Source: Loxodes magnus
Taxonomy: Eukaryota; Ciliophora; Karyorelictea; Loxodida; Loxodidae
Reading direction: 5' to 3'
Assembly (NCBI GenBank): GCA_946699065.1
Contig: CAMPDV010000361.1
Span: 186,001 to 250,000, forward strand
DNA length: 64,000 nucleotides
In this document: one piece after another, positions 1 through 11,743 of the stretch
Position numbering within the stretch: position 1 is the stretch's first letter
How the letters are laid out: the number at the start of each line of letters is the position of its first letter
Notes under the pieces: generated by a model
Database searches by the model: none
Seen by the model: only the letters and a program-made list of their open reading frames with translations
What the model was told of the DNA's origin: nothing
Program-made: the position numbers and the translations under genes

Positions 1-1019
1 ATATTTTATACATCTTTATCTACTACTAAAGTTTAGCCTTCTATTTTAAATGGAAATTAAGTACAGTTTTATCACTTACTTTAGTTTCCTATCTTTAACT
101 TTTCTACTGATTATAAAGCTTGATTATTACTAGTAATTCCTCCAACCACATAAAAATATTTTTAAGCAGCTGCTATTCCAAAACCACCTCTTCCCTCATT
201 TAGATCACTAAGTTTTATTCTATTACCTTCAAAATCAAATTATCAAGTTTCTTTTATTCCTTTCTTTTAATTTATGTTATATCCTCCAATTAAATATAAC
301 TTATTTTAATATTCTATACTTTTACTATTGTCTGGAATTATAATTTAAACTTAGACTTATCGTAATTACTCTGTTTAAATATTAAATAAACTTAATTTTT
401 AAATTTAGTAATTAAAAAAGTGAATATAGTTAGATTATATAAAGTGTTAGGTTAGTTTATGTTAATTAGTCTAAATAATATTTGGTTACTTAGTATTGTG
501 TTATAGTTTGTATCTTATTAGATTGTAAGTTAATTTAGACTTTAGTATTGTAGGTGGTTATGAGTTATATTAGAGTATAGTTGGTTTTAGTGATTAGTAG
601 AATTAGATAATATTTGAGTGTTATTTTTGGTAGATAAATGTTGGTTAATGATTGATGATGATATTAGTTAGTGGTATTATGAGAGTATTACTAATGTTTG
701 ATTATTTGGTTGTAATGGTTTTAGATTTTTCCATAATTTACCTCCTTATCTCTTTTAATTTCTATCTAGCATCTTAAATCTTTTATATGTATTATTAGTT
801 TTAAAATATCATTCTTATTAAATCACTTTCTTAAGGTAAATCATCAAATCTAAAATGGAATCCTTTTTAACAAATAGGACATTACATTATGCCTTATAAT
901 CAGTACTCAGTATTCAAACACAAACCACAGTAAATATGTCCACAAGGTAAGACAGTTGGAAGAGCATTAGTTAAGTTGTAATCTTCTAAGCAGATTAAGC
1001 ATTTTGGTAACGCTTACAT
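1..1019 (-). CDS. RING-Kelch protein, unit 1 (C-terminus beyond the window edge)
   Basis: The start is the ATG complementary to 1017-1019. Residues 1-50 form a C3HC4 RING finger with ligands C7, C10, C26, H28, C31, C34, C47 and C50, and a Trp (codon TGA) at residue 40, where RING fingers often have one. A short charged helix (about 60-95) and an N/Q/T-rich linker (about 96-237) follow. Kelch blades begin near residue 238 with LYLIGGYN and GRGGFG, and again YVVGG. RING proteins of this kind act as E3 ubiquitin ligases and Kelch propellers bind partners, so a substrate-recruiting ligase is the natural inference. The visible frame aligns with unit 2 at a constant offset of 15568, so it has no net frameshift. 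TAA and TAG must be read as Gln and TGA as Trp. Confidence 0.85.
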
Positions 1020-1303
1020 TTTTATTATTATTTAGACTACAAAAGCTATAAAGGCAATTTATAACAGTTACCATCAAAAATTAAGTAAAAATATCAAATA
1101 TTACATTATTACTTTATTTACTTAAATACTACAATATTAGGCTATTATATCAAGTAGTGATCCTATATTCCACATGTCGCCAATCTCGGATCGAGATTAG
1201 TTATTAAATTTACTAAAGGCATGAAAGAGCTTTACAACATATTTTTTATATTATTTTTTAAGAAAAACGTCTCTGTCGCAAAGTCTTTATACTACTAGGA
1301 GGA
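1020..1303. promoter_or_regulatory. divergent intergenic/promoter region, unit 1
   Basis: This gap of about 300 bases separates the minus-strand RING-Kelch start from the plus-strand family A ORF1 and is found in all five units. The first ~50 bases upstream of the RING start are nearly identical between units; the rest diverges. A palindrome AATCTCG-gat-CGAGATT lies at 1182-1198 and is partly kept in the other units (for example gatcgaga). Its position suggests a shared bidirectional promoter. No TATA box can be judged in such AT-rich DNA. Confidence 0.45.
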
Positions 1304-2230
1304 ATGCACTAAAATAAGGGACAGAAATGTTAAAACTAAGTAACCTATCAAAAAAATGTAGGCAATTTAGAACATCAACTCAAACCACAGCTCTGTGCAA
1401 AACTTTTAATGGAAAAAGAAAGGAAATGGCAAATATCATAGAATGATGACGAGATTATGCAGCTCAAAACTGCTAAAAGAGTAGGAGTTACCTGTTTCAA
1501 TAAATTTTTAGAAGAAAATTACTACAAACAAAGACTTAGTCCAGCAGAAAGGCAAGAAAATGAAATCATTCAAGCATTTTTCAGATGTTTGAATTAAGAA
1601 TATGGTAAAAATATTGAGAGTGTGAAAATCCTTCAGGCATGAACAATCATTATATGATTCAAAAATAAGGGAACACTCACTCAATTCTCAAACAATTATC
1701 TTGTAAATGTAGAAATTTTTTAATACCAAAAAAGCAAAGAAACATAGAGGATTCTAAAACATTAAGAACTATCCGATTCATTAAACATTTAACATGTATT
1801 CAAGTTTTAGCCAGGTAGAAACCCATCGATAGCAGTACAGAAAATAGTATGTATAGAGATCGGAACCGTAAAAAGTACAACACGAGCCAATGGAAAAATG
1901 AAAACTTATTTAGAATTGAAGGAGATCAAAGACGCAGAAAATATACTAGATAAGTTAGACGAAAGGTAAAGCACTTACTTGAGTCATCCATCAATTTGAA
2001 ATTGTATGAACTGTAACCAAATGGACATAGTACAAACTGATACTTAAGAAAAAAAGCTATAAAGGAAGTAATTAAAAATGCTAAAGAAGTAAAAAACCAA
2101 GTTGATGCATTCGGAAATCAGAAATAAAACGCCTTACTATAAAGAGAAACTGATAGCGAAGGAAAATAAATCGAAGAAAACTAAAGAAGATTAACCTTCA
2201 AATGAAATACCACTTTTATTTCTAGCAAAA
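1304..2230 (+). pseudogene. family A retrotransposon ORF1, unit 1
   Basis: The sequence is homologous to ORF1 of units 2-5: a short helix rich in Leu, Lys and Glu, then blocks such as VGVTxFNKFLEENYY and LSPAEMQENEI, then a basic region. ORF1 proteins of non-LTR retrotransposons bind the element RNA. The frame changes several times relative to unit 2, and the good frame switches near 1620-1700 and again near 1850, so it is probably dead. A 36 bp segment present in units 2 and 4 is absent here (site at 1981-1990). The start near 1304 follows AGGAGGA, as in unit 2. Confidence 0.6.
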
Positions 2231-2623
2231 GCAACAAATTTAAACCATATTAAAATTACTTTAAAGGTGGTCGACTTTAATAGATACTTAGCTACAAATT
2301 AAATAAATAAAATTGAGACAAAACGATCAATGTTATAAAAAGCAGAAAGTAAAATAGGAAATACGCCAAAAAATCTGAAACAACTAGAAAGCAGCGACAG
2401 GAAGAAGTATACATAAACACAGCGCTGTCTCGAAAAAAAGAAAAATATATATAATGGTAAGGAAGATAATATCGTGTAAAAAAATTGAAGACATAAGTAC
2501 AGGAAAAATAATAAGCATTAGAACGATTTATTTTCACGCTATTAAAGAAGAGGAAGCTAAAAATGCAGGGTAGGAGGATCAAGAAAAATAGGAAGTACAA
2601 GGAAATACTAATATAAATTAATT

Positions 2624-2690
2624 AATTAAATTAGCCTGGTTTCACCATTGTTTGGTTCACTACGAAAAAATAAAGAAACCAAATTTAATT
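2624..2690. repeat. small inverted-repeat (MITE-like) element
   Basis: The left arm (2624-2643) and right arm (2675-2690) are complementary over GGTTTC/GAAACC and AATTAAATT/AATTTAATT, with a 4 nt gap in one arm and a ~31 nt loop. It could be a tiny inverted-repeat transposon or a stable hairpin. Confidence 0.45.
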
Positions 2691-2713
2691 ATTAAACAAA
2701 TAAATAAATAAAT

Positions 2714-3185
2714 TTGATTATAGAGCGCGTAGCACTCTCATTGGTGCGCAGCTCTTTAAAAAATGTTTCATACTGATAAGAATGTTTGCTACTGATAAAA
2801 TTATCAGATACTGGTATAATTATTCAGTACTGATAAAAATGTTCAATACTGATATAATTTAAGAATAGTCGTAATCTTATCTACTTGTTGGAGGTCCAAG
2901 GACATGGCAGGATTGTGTATAATGCATCACCAAAGCAGAGGATGACATGTGTCAATTATGGGCACTTAAATTCCCCACCTCTGATGAAGCTCGCAATATT
3001 ATTTCTTTTTCGTTCCAGAATTATATTAAATTTAAATTAAGCCAGCGCCGAAGGTCTAAAAATCTTATGTCTCTATGCCAAACCAAAGCAGAGGAAGACA
3101 TAAAGTCAATTATGGGTACTTAACTTCCCCAAGCTCTGATGAAGATGACCTTGTTGTTCACATTCGAGCAACTATGGCTGTTAAA
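2714..3185 (+). mobile_element. hairpin-headed short interspersed element, copy S1
   Basis: It begins after an (ATAA)n stretch. A GC-rich hairpin lies at 2723-2754 (GAGC...GCTC with inner GCAC/GTGC), then about five variants of TACTGATAAAAATGTT (2768-2850), then two similar halves ~153 bp apart. Each half has a CAGAGG / C(G)CTCTG outer stem (2936-2941 with 2978-2983; 3089-3094 with about 3133-3138) enclosing GAC/GTC and GGG/CCC helices. The 3' end is near 3185. It matches S4 closely. No coding potential is obvious; the strong pairing suggests a structured RNA or SINE-like element. Confidence 0.6.
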
Positions 3186-3483
3186 AAATATATATATTAA
3201 TAATAGTCTAGAAATTTTTCTAGCTTCATTTGGTCTCTTTGATTCTTATCTTGTTCTCTCCATTTTTATAATCAAAATTGATTTTCTTCACTCTTTAAAT
3301 TCTTGTAATTCTTCCAAAGGCTGGAGTTAGAGAACATTCCACTATTCGAGTCAAATGACTCAATTATGTTAAATTCTTCTAAATAATAGTTATTTGTGAT
3401 CTCAGTCATTTCTTTGTTGTTTTCTAAATTCCTGATTTGAATAGCGACATGTAAAATCAAGATAACTCTGAGATCTGGATTTC

Positions 3484-3647
3484 GGTTCCCTCTAGTCGAC
3501 TTCTCGTTCGAAAGAGAGAACCCTCAAACAAGTAAGGTTTGTCACACAATGGGCCCGTTCTTACTTGTTTATGGTGGCATCTATTACAAGAGTACTTGGA
3601 GTGCAGACATGACTGCGCCGGATTGCCTAGTTGGTCGACTAGAAACC
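3484..3647 (+). repeat. ~165 bp element with terminal inverted repeats
   Basis: The ends carry a perfect 9 bp inverted repeat, CTAGTCGAC (3492-3500) and GTCGACTAG (3634-3642), extended with gaps by GGTTC/GAAACC. It shares the words AGAGAGAAC, AGGTTTGTC, ATGGTGGCATCTA and GATTGCCT with the minus strand of 25320-25480, and more weakly with 22650-22790. It is markedly richer in G+C than its surroundings, and the ends plus an inner TCTC/GAGA hairpin imply a folded RNA or a MITE. Confidence 0.5.
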
Positions 3648-4436
3648 AGAATCCATTTTAAAAATGAATACATAATAAAATAGAAAGAATTAAACAAAGG
3701 CACAGCAAATGTCAGAGGAATAAAATCAAGCAAGGAAGAATTAAACAAGTTTATGTGTAAAGGAGCATAAAAATTATGGCAGATTAAGAAATATTTGTGG
3801 ATCAAACTGATGAAATACCTTATATATACGGATTCAGAGCAATAATAAAATTGAGCACAAAACACTACAAAGGAGTAGCATTTTATATAAAAGACGGAAT
3901 TACCCGCAGAACTAAAGTGTTGAATATAACGGATCTTAATCAAGTAGAATTATTTTAGAGAGGAAGATTAATAGGTTTAAAACTTGATGATTGGCTAGCA
4001 TTGATAAACGTATTCAACACTACAAAATCCGACTCTGATTAACTAATACGCTTTTATGAAAGTTTTATAATAATACAAAATAGCAGCATGCAGCAAAGGA
4101 TTATAATTTTAATATTAGGGGGTTTAATGAGCTTATTCGCCAATTTTTACCGTATAAGCAGTATAATGCAGGCTAATACTTATTTAACTTGATGAAAGAT
4201 TTTCTTAAAAATGTAAAGATCCAATTCAAGACACAAACTTCATCACAACATAAGGGAAAGAAAAATTCAAAATAGAATATTTCTTAACGGATCAATATAT
4301 CACGACTAACATTATCAGCACAAAATTCTATCAATAGAGACAAATAGGAGATCATTAGCCAGTCAAAATAAAGATAAAAATGGTGGAAGAATATAGAAAA
4401 AGCCCATAAATTAAAAGGATAATGAATTTACCTATA

Positions 4437-4807
4437 GTTGAACTACTTCCTTTGAAAGTCCTATTATTTTCTTACTTTTCTTTATCTTCCTAGATTCTTC
4501 TCCTTCATCTTATACACGACAAGTTTGGAAAATTAGTTAATAAATTCATTTTGGATGATTTAGTTCTAGCTTGCAGTATAGAATAGAAGTGATTTTCTCT
4601 AGCTGCTTTTAAATGTTGTATAATGACTTAGATTCAGAGGGAAAAATCTTTTATTAGATGTAATAATTTTAAAGTAGGTAATAACTATTTTTGATAAGTA
4701 ATTTATTACAATTAATGCAAAACAAATTTACCTTTAGTTACTTTCTTAAGTGATATCTATATAATAAAATATTAAGTAACTTTTTTATTTTTCACTTATT
4801 CAAAAAT
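4437..4807. other. AT-rich spacer, no feature recognised
   Basis: This stretch lies between the truncated family A ORF2 and the RING/coiled-coil gene. I see no domain, repeat or RNA gene in it. Confidence 0.5.
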
Positions 4808-6330
4808 AAAATATCAGCAGCTAAGTGTGAAGCATGTGAAGAAGACTTCAACTAAGAACTGAGATGACCAAGGAAGTCAGGCTGCGAGTGTATTCTTTGT
4901 GAGAAATGCATAAAAAATATCTACAACCTCTATTAGAATTTACTTGTAGCAAGTACAATCTTATTACTAAAAAACAATCTAGATATTACCAATTATGAAT
5001 AAAATCAGTCAATAGATATAGAACTACAATCTTTAGAACATTTGCTAGATACATTAGTAGTATTATTTAACTCTATATTGTATATAGGATAAAATAAGAA
5101 TCTGTGTGTAATGCTAGTAAGAATCTCATCAGGAGCTTAGATGCATTACTATATAAAAGGCAATATAGCAATTAAAGAGTTACATAGAATCTACTTTAAG
5201 AGACATTAAGTAGAGACTACTATATATCTATATTGAATCAATTATATAGGAAGTTAAGCTAGAAGTAGATATCGAGAATAGACAATATAGTTTAAATATA
5301 ACTATAGGTAAAATAGAATATCTAGTAAGCTTGTTAGGAGATGGAAAATGACTAATAAAGCTTAATTAAGAAATGAATGTAGTTACTTTAAGAAACATCT
5401 GATTACTATCAACAGATAGATAGCTAGATTAATTCTATCTCAAGCATCTCTTAAGACAGTATCAATCAGCGCGAGAATAAGAGGAATTAGTTGGATAAGT
5501 TTTAGTTTGCAATCTAGAATAAGTTCTAGAGCATATCATAATCCTCTATTGTGTGTCGTGAGCATTTAAGTATATAGGATCTCTAGAATTATATTGTAGC
5601 TAATCTATTGTTACATTTTTAGCCTAGCACAGTTTATTAGATCTAAATGATAAAAGCTAACTAGATAAAGTAATTATAGTTAGAATGAAACAATTATATA
5701 AAGACATGAAGGAAATACTCCTTTAATAATAAAAGTAAGAATAAGAATATAACAATTAAATCTCTTCCTTAGAGCGATAGATATCATTTTACATAAGTTA
5801 GGTCAATAATTTAAATCAATAATTCATCGGATAGAATAAGTCAATGTAGGATCTAACTGATTAACCTTAATTACTGAATAAGGATAGCTAACTACAGGTC
5901 TAATAAATTGAGTATGTTTAAGAAATTTAAGAGCTTCAATAGAAATAAGTAAATATTCAATAGGAACTTACTGTTAGTTAACCAACAATCACTTAATTAT
6001 AAAATTAGTTAAAAAAGTTATCATAAGAGTATCTCGATTACTAAGAGTAGATAAGAATCTTGTTATTGAGTAAGAGGCGTTAAAAACTGCTGATATTTAG
6101 TTGAAAAACAACAATAAAAGTTATATTGACTTATTAGAGTAATAAGGATAATAAATCAAATAAAAAACCTATTATTTATAATAGTATAAGGAATAAATTC
6201 AATAACTCAGGGATAATAATAATAAGATAAAAAAATTTCAATATTTTGAGTATTGGGACATAATTGCACTACTTATAGTTATATTTCATGCGAATTATGT
6301 TAAATATAAGAGTTTATGCAAGTTTATTAT
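4808..6330 (+). CDS. RING-like zinc finger and coiled-coil protein (TRIM-like), probably frameshifted
   Basis: The N-terminal part (from about 4808) reads C-x2-C-x15-C-x-C-x2-C-x2-C (CEAC...GCECILCEKC), a RING-like finger in which the usual His is Cys. It continues with Leu-rich helical sequence (LQSLEHLLDTLVVL). Near 5100 the good frame shifts by one base and continues as a long Q/S/L coiled coil (LQETSDYYQQ, SISQDSINQRENKRNQLDKF) and a basic C-terminal half. RING followed by coiled coil is the layout of TRIM-type E3 ligases; no B-box is visible. No upstream ATG is evident, so the 5' end may be missing. The shift near 5100 means a pseudogene, an intron or an error. Confidence 0.5.
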
Positions 6331-6589
6331 CAACCTCTAGTTAATATTTCCTGCTCCTGTTCTTTTTTTTTCTTCTATATTAGTTCTAAATTGTGCTCTC
6401 TCATTTTACTATCTCTCTTCTTATTTTCAATTTTCTTCTTTTTTGTATTCACAACCATCACTTAAGTTTCTTCTTAAATTATATTTATTCCCTCATCAGT
6501 TTATCTTTTTGTTTCAGCTATTAAATTTTAAAATTTCTATCCTTTTTTTAATTAATTTTTGATGAAAATTTTTAATATATTTGTCAATC
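6331..6589. other. T-rich spacer
   Basis: Pyrimidine-rich sequence between the plus-strand RING/coiled-coil gene and the minus-strand family B element. It may be the 3' untranslated end of the latter. Nothing else is seen. Confidence 0.4.
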
Positions 6590-9500
6590 TTAAGAATTTT
6601 ACTTTTTGCAAAGTTTGAATTAATATAGATTTAGTCGTACAGAATTAGTTTTTTATAATCTTTGTCATTAAATGTTTTTCGATTAGATAATTCCTAAAAG
6701 ACATCTTTATATAAAGTACATTAAATATAAGATCGAGTTCGGCATGAGCTAAACCACATGCACAATCAATTCCGTTTTATGTGCTTATGTGACGCAAACC
6801 AAGTTCGTATTAGAAATTATAGGTGAATGTCCTCAGTTTGAAAATAGAAGTTATGTCTTATATTCTATGTCTGTTAAACTTAGTATAAATTATTTAAGGA
6901 AACACACTTTGATTATTTCAAATATATTACATTTATCTTTAAGCTGTAGGCATTTGTGCCTTCCTTTATAAACATACTTATAAAAAATTTTAAGTCTTAG
7001 AATAATATGCTAATTAAATTATTTTATATTTATCATACTTTCAATATCAATTTTATATTATTCAAGGCTTTTATTTTGTATTTCATATATGGCAAATTAT
7101 ACTGCTTGCATTTAGAAAACAAGAATGCTATATCATAGTTCAGATTTTCTCTATTAATTTATTCTAACTAAAAATAAAAACGCATGAATTTTAATATTGT
7201 CATATGTGTAAACGGAAATCAATTAAGATCAATGAAGTAAGATTCATTTAATGTCGATAAAGGAGATTTAAATGCCTTCCTTGAAATGAGTCTTTGTAAG
7301 TTAGTTATTTAATCTTTCATTTCTTTAAATCCAGAAATGATACTTCAAGGAGTTATATCACTTCCATACTCTATTTTAGTCAAAATAAATGCTCTACAAA
7401 GTGTTCTTAAATTGGACGGTGATATTACTCCGTACTTAGAAAGAATTACTAATGTTTTCAAAACTGTTACTCTGAATTCAGATACTTTGCTTGCCCAGTG
7501 TAGTTTATAATTTTATTTATTTCCCAATCTGTATCCAAGATATGTAATTTCGACCTTTTAAACAATAGGAATTCCATTAATATTTAAATTTATTTAAATT
7601 CTATTTTCTTTCTTTTTTAATAACTAAATTACTTCACATTTCCACATTTATATTTAGTTTTACCCAAGAAAATATTTTTTTAGTGGCTTCGAGTAATTTT
7701 TATGTATTTTACTATGAATTAGAAAGCTCAATTAAGTTATCTGAAAAGCCACGAACCATAAAATTTATCTAGCAGATATTATAGCCATATTTATGTTATT
7801 TTTCTTCTAAGAATCTAATTACCCTATCATAGTAAAGTATTGTAAGTATAAGTCCATGGCTGCATCCTTATAATACTCCGTTATTTAACTTAAGTGATTT
7901 GTAATATTACCATCAATAAGGAACTTAGCATCAATATTTTCACAAAAAGATTCAAGTGCTATTATCAATCCCAGAGGTAATTTAAGTCTTCTTAGATGGT
8001 CAAATAGCAATTTCCTTGGTATACTGTCAAACATTTTCTCCACGTCTATTAGAGTAGCAATTAACTATTTTTTTATGACCATCTACGATGCAAGTCAATA
8101 ATCTATTAAATTGTTCAAATTTGTTATGATGTAGATATTTTCCGATAAAAGCCAAATTAAGCTTGATGAATGATATTTCTTTCATATATTAAATTATATA
8201 GTCTTTAAGTTAATGCTTTATTTTAAGTAAGCAATTCAGTAGGGCTATTGGTCTTCAATTTCTTGAGACACTTTTACTTCCTTTTTTGAAAATAAGTAAA
8301 ATATGAATTCTTTTAAATTAATTTGGTGTGTTCCTAGCATATTGTTACTAAAGCTTGTAACTATATTATGTAATTCCTATCCTCCATATTGAATGAATTC
8401 TGGTTTTAAAGCATCACTACCTGAGGCTTTGCTATTTGCTAATTGATTGATTATTTATTGAATTTGAGATTCTTTAAAAGAGGCGTTTCTTATAAAGAAG
8501 GATAAAAATAGAGGTTAATTTTGATATATTGTATTAATGTTTGTATTTGAATTTTGAATCTCTTCTTTATTTAAATTTGAATGTTTGTGAAAAAGTGAAT
8601 TTTGTGAATTTGAAATAAATAGCTATTGCTACTGATAATTAAAATGAATCTAATTAGTATTTTGGATTAATTAAAGTTTTTGCTTATTTGAACATTATTT
8701 ATGCATTCTTATTAAGATTTTGATGTTTTTCTTATGTCTTTTTTAATTTCCAAAATTAGTATTTTTTATTGTTGATAAGTTGAGAATTTCTTAATTTTGA
8801 GGCCCAGCTTAAAGAATTTGAGTATTAAATATTATGTTATTTAGATGAACTGGAAGTTGATAATAATGTTTTTTGTACACTTGCTAAGTGCAATCTGAGC
8901 ATTAATATTAATTAAATCACAGATAAATTAGTACTACTTTTCAACATTATTTTATTCTATTTGTTTAAATTGGGAGAACTATCCCTAATAAAGATTTTGA
9001 TATTATCTTCTTACATTAGGATCCTACAATTTTGAAATTTTAAAGAGTAAACGATATTCTTAATTTTGATATATTCTAGTTAAATCATAGAGTAATAATT
9101 AATGGGAAATGATCAGTATGAAAACCCCAATTTTGAATCACACAAAAATTAGAGAAATCATCAATATTCAAGTGTTTAGTTGCTAGGAAATAATCATTAC
9201 AGTAATTTTAGTTGTTTACTCTATGAGTGAATGTGTTGTATTATTAATCATTCAATACTATTAGGTCATTTGCTTTTATGAAATCTAATAGTCTTTAAGT
9301 ATTATTGTTAATTTGTGATTAATTACTGCCCAAATTAGGAAGTAAAGCATTGAAATCACCACAAAGAATAGTAGGCCTCTAATTGTCATTATTATATTAG
9401 AAAGATATTCATAAGCAAGTTCTTTGTTGGCTTTTCATTTGTAGGCAAATAGCATGAAGCAACTGTTAAATACCCAATTCTTATACTAATAAAATGTCCA

Positions 9501-9780
9501 GGAAGAGAAATCTAATTCATTTTAACAAGAATCAAGTTACTTCTTTACTAATAGACATACTCCTCTTGCTCTAATATTAGCATTTTAAAAATATGTACGA
9601 TACTATTCTATTATTATAGGGCTATGTTAGTCTTATGTTTCATTTATAGAGAAAATATCAAAATCATTATCAATTATAAAAGATTATAAAGCAAATTATT
9701 TACTGCCAATCGAATTTATATTAATATGTCCTATTTTTAATTATTTTTGTGCTGCAGGTAATCCTCCTTTATAAATACAT
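6590..9780 (-). pseudogene. family B non-LTR retrotransposon ORF2 (endonuclease + reverse transcriptase), copy B1
   Basis: Read leftwards, the AP endonuclease starts near 9731 (GHININSIGSK, then FSINETQ), with GDFNALLP at about 9349-9360 and TDHFPLIITL near 9090-9115. The reverse transcriptase has motif A (LIDVEKMFDSI, 8038-8060), motif B (GVLQGCSHGLILT, near 7845-7880) and a motif C reading FSDN (7736-7747) in place of the usual F/YxDD. A Cys/His stretch (GIDCACGLAHAEL) lies near 6740-6780. Several changes of frame are needed and the second catalytic Asp of motif C is lost, so the copy is inactive. It nicks target DNA and primes cDNA synthesis when active. The relative at 55.5-57.8 kb keeps FADD. 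Confidence 0.8.
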
Positions 9781-9799
9781 ATTTATTTTATCCCTTTTT

Positions 9800-11490
9800 T
9801 ATCAACCTAAATATGTACTAATTCTTTTCTAATTTCAGGGTGTTAATGGTAAAATTAGATTAGAATGTAAATTACCTGAGTTGTATATTCCTCTAACAGC
9901 TTTTTGTCTATTACTATTTTTTGTACTATCTACTGTACCTTATGTTAATTCTTTATTTATTGTTACATATCTTCCTTGTATGTTTTTCATTTCATATTAA
10001 TTTCTTCTTGATGTTTCCTCTTGAGTTAATTAAAATAGTTATTAGTAGTTTGAGTTGCAATGTTGATTTAAATATTAGTTGTCTAAATCTGCTATTCTTT
10101 TTTCCAAGGTTGAGTCTCTTGCTTAAATAATTATTAATTTCTTATTTTCTTAATTTCTTCCAGTTTTCTAAGTTATTCTAGATATTTAAAATAAATTCCA
10201 TATTAAGTTAATGATATGTTTATTGAAGTTTTTAGTGATTTATATCTATAAAGTTTGTTTGACAAAATTTTTAACTTTATTCCAATTTTTCAGTGTTAAC
10301 TTAAACTTCTTAATGTTATCATTAAACTTAAATTTCCTAATCTTATTATAAATTAATTGTTTAGATAATTTTATTTTCTACATTACATTTTATTTAAAGG
10401 TTTTAATCTGTCTAAATTTATTTATTTTAGCTTAGTAATTCTGTTTAGGTAGAATTTTCTGCTGTTTATTAAAGTTTGAGATAATATTGTTTTTATATGT
10501 CTATATTAGATTTTTCTATGGCTAGTAGTTATTATATATTAGAAGTTTTTAATTTTTCAATTTCATTATGCTTTTAAGATATCAATATTTGAAATTCCAT
10601 ATCTTTTTATTATAATTCTTCTTGAAACTCCATGCTTTATTTAAAATTCTACTAATTTTATATTTTTAGCTGATTATTTAAAGTTATTAGCTTTATAGTT
10701 ATTAGTCTTTATTTATAAATAATTAATTTTAAATTATCAACTATTGGCTATTTAATAGATTTAATTAATTTCATCAGTTTATGCAGTTTAATTATTATAT
10801 TGAGAAATTAAATCTGTTTAAACTTCTATCTCTTTAGAATTATTTTGCTTTTTTCCAAAAATTAATTAATTATATTTAAACTATTGTTATTACTTTTAGT
10901 ATTTAGATTTTAGTATTTAATTTTAAATTTTCTTTAGTTTCTTATAAGTTTTATTTACATACACTTTGTACTATTCTATTACTGCTTCATACTTACTTAT
11001 AATCCTTTCCTCATTTTCTTAAGTTGATAGAAATTTTTAAGAATAATTTGATTATTTTATAGATTTTATATTTATTATTCAAGTTCTTTAATCTAATTTA
11101 AGAACTATTTTTTACTAGTTTCAAACTCTTAGGATTACATTTGATCCTTTACTTCAATAAGTTAAGCTTAAAGTTATATTTTTTTGATTTCAAGATTATT
11201 TATATTTTTTAGATTTTAATTTTCTTAATTCTCTTGGTTTAAAAGATTATTGAATTTTTAATTTTAGTACTATACATGATTATACTCTAAATTTTAAGTA
11301 AATATGGAATATTCTATAATTCCCTTATTATTTTCATTTTTATTCATTCAAATCTTCTATCTTAAATATCTTTATTATTCCCCCTATTATTTAACATTTA
11401 TACCTTTTATTCAACTGTGCCGCCAAAATTCCTTTTCAACAGTATATTTCTCAACTTTTAAAATGCGCTTCAACTGATGACATCGCTCCA
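9800..11490 (-). CDS. family B ORF1-like coiled-coil protein, copy B1
   Basis: Upstream of the B1 endonuclease on the same strand lies a long Q/N/L/K-rich helical sequence (LIEVKDQMQSQEFETSKKQF, then NQIKELEQQIQNLQNN) typical of a coiled coil. A possible start is the ATG complementary to about 11481-11483, though the coil is best read in another frame. Its place directly upstream of ORF2 suggests the RNA-binding ORF1 protein. The low complexity and universally open frames make the borders uncertain, and I see no zinc knuckle. Confidence 0.45.
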
Positions 11491-11743
11491 AGGAATATTT
11501 AAGTTATCTTAGTGGAACCCTAAGAAAAGTATTTATTGTCTATTAGCTACATTGTTTTAGTATTTATCTTATTAAATTGACTATTCATTTTATTTACTTC
11601 AGTTGAAGCGTTTCCAAATTCTAGATTTATGAAAGTGTAAACATCTGCCTATGCTTTTTTTATAAGATCACAGCTTCTTTATTGCTAGATAAGAGTCGCT
11701 AAGAGTTTAAATTAGCGATTTTGAATTAGTTTCCATATTGATA

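Larger units (their letters stand above)
2617..3672. mobile_element. nested insertion block inside family A ORF2
   Basis: Unit 2 is continuous at the equivalent point (about 18230), so these ~1.06 kb were inserted in unit 1. The block contains a small hairpin element (2624-2690), a hairpin-headed structured element (2714-3185) and a terminal-inverted-repeat element (3484-3647). I do not see an unambiguous target-site duplication for the block as a whole, so the order of insertion is unknown. Confidence 0.6.
2330..4436 (+). pseudogene. family A ORF2 (AP endonuclease), unit 1, interrupted and 3' truncated
   Basis: The N-terminal piece (2330-2616) matches the start of ORF2 in units 2 and 3 (SKIGN...KLKQLESSDRK). 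A ~1.06 kb block of other elements then interrupts it. The frame resumes near 3676 with the endonuclease start (TANVRGIKS, EELNKFMC, and IQE where many AP endonucleases have QET). Further on are blocks matching the YIKDG and STTTSDSDQLI regions of unit 3, and the GDHQP box near 4350, the counterpart of the catalytic SDH. The GDFN box is damaged here (4116-4130). Similarity stops near 4436, before the reverse transcriptase. The copy is therefore inactive. Confidence 0.7.

Noticed and set aside
2768..2850. CRISPR-like array (TACTGATAA repeats)
   Set aside because: The repeats are short, imperfect and contiguous without spacers; they form a small minisatellite inside a eukaryotic repeat element.
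2978..2990. Hammerhead ribozyme suggested by CTGATGA in S1 and S4
   Set aside because: CTG is part of the CAGAGG/CCTCTG stem, and no GAAA-side core or cleavage triplet in the right order is visible.
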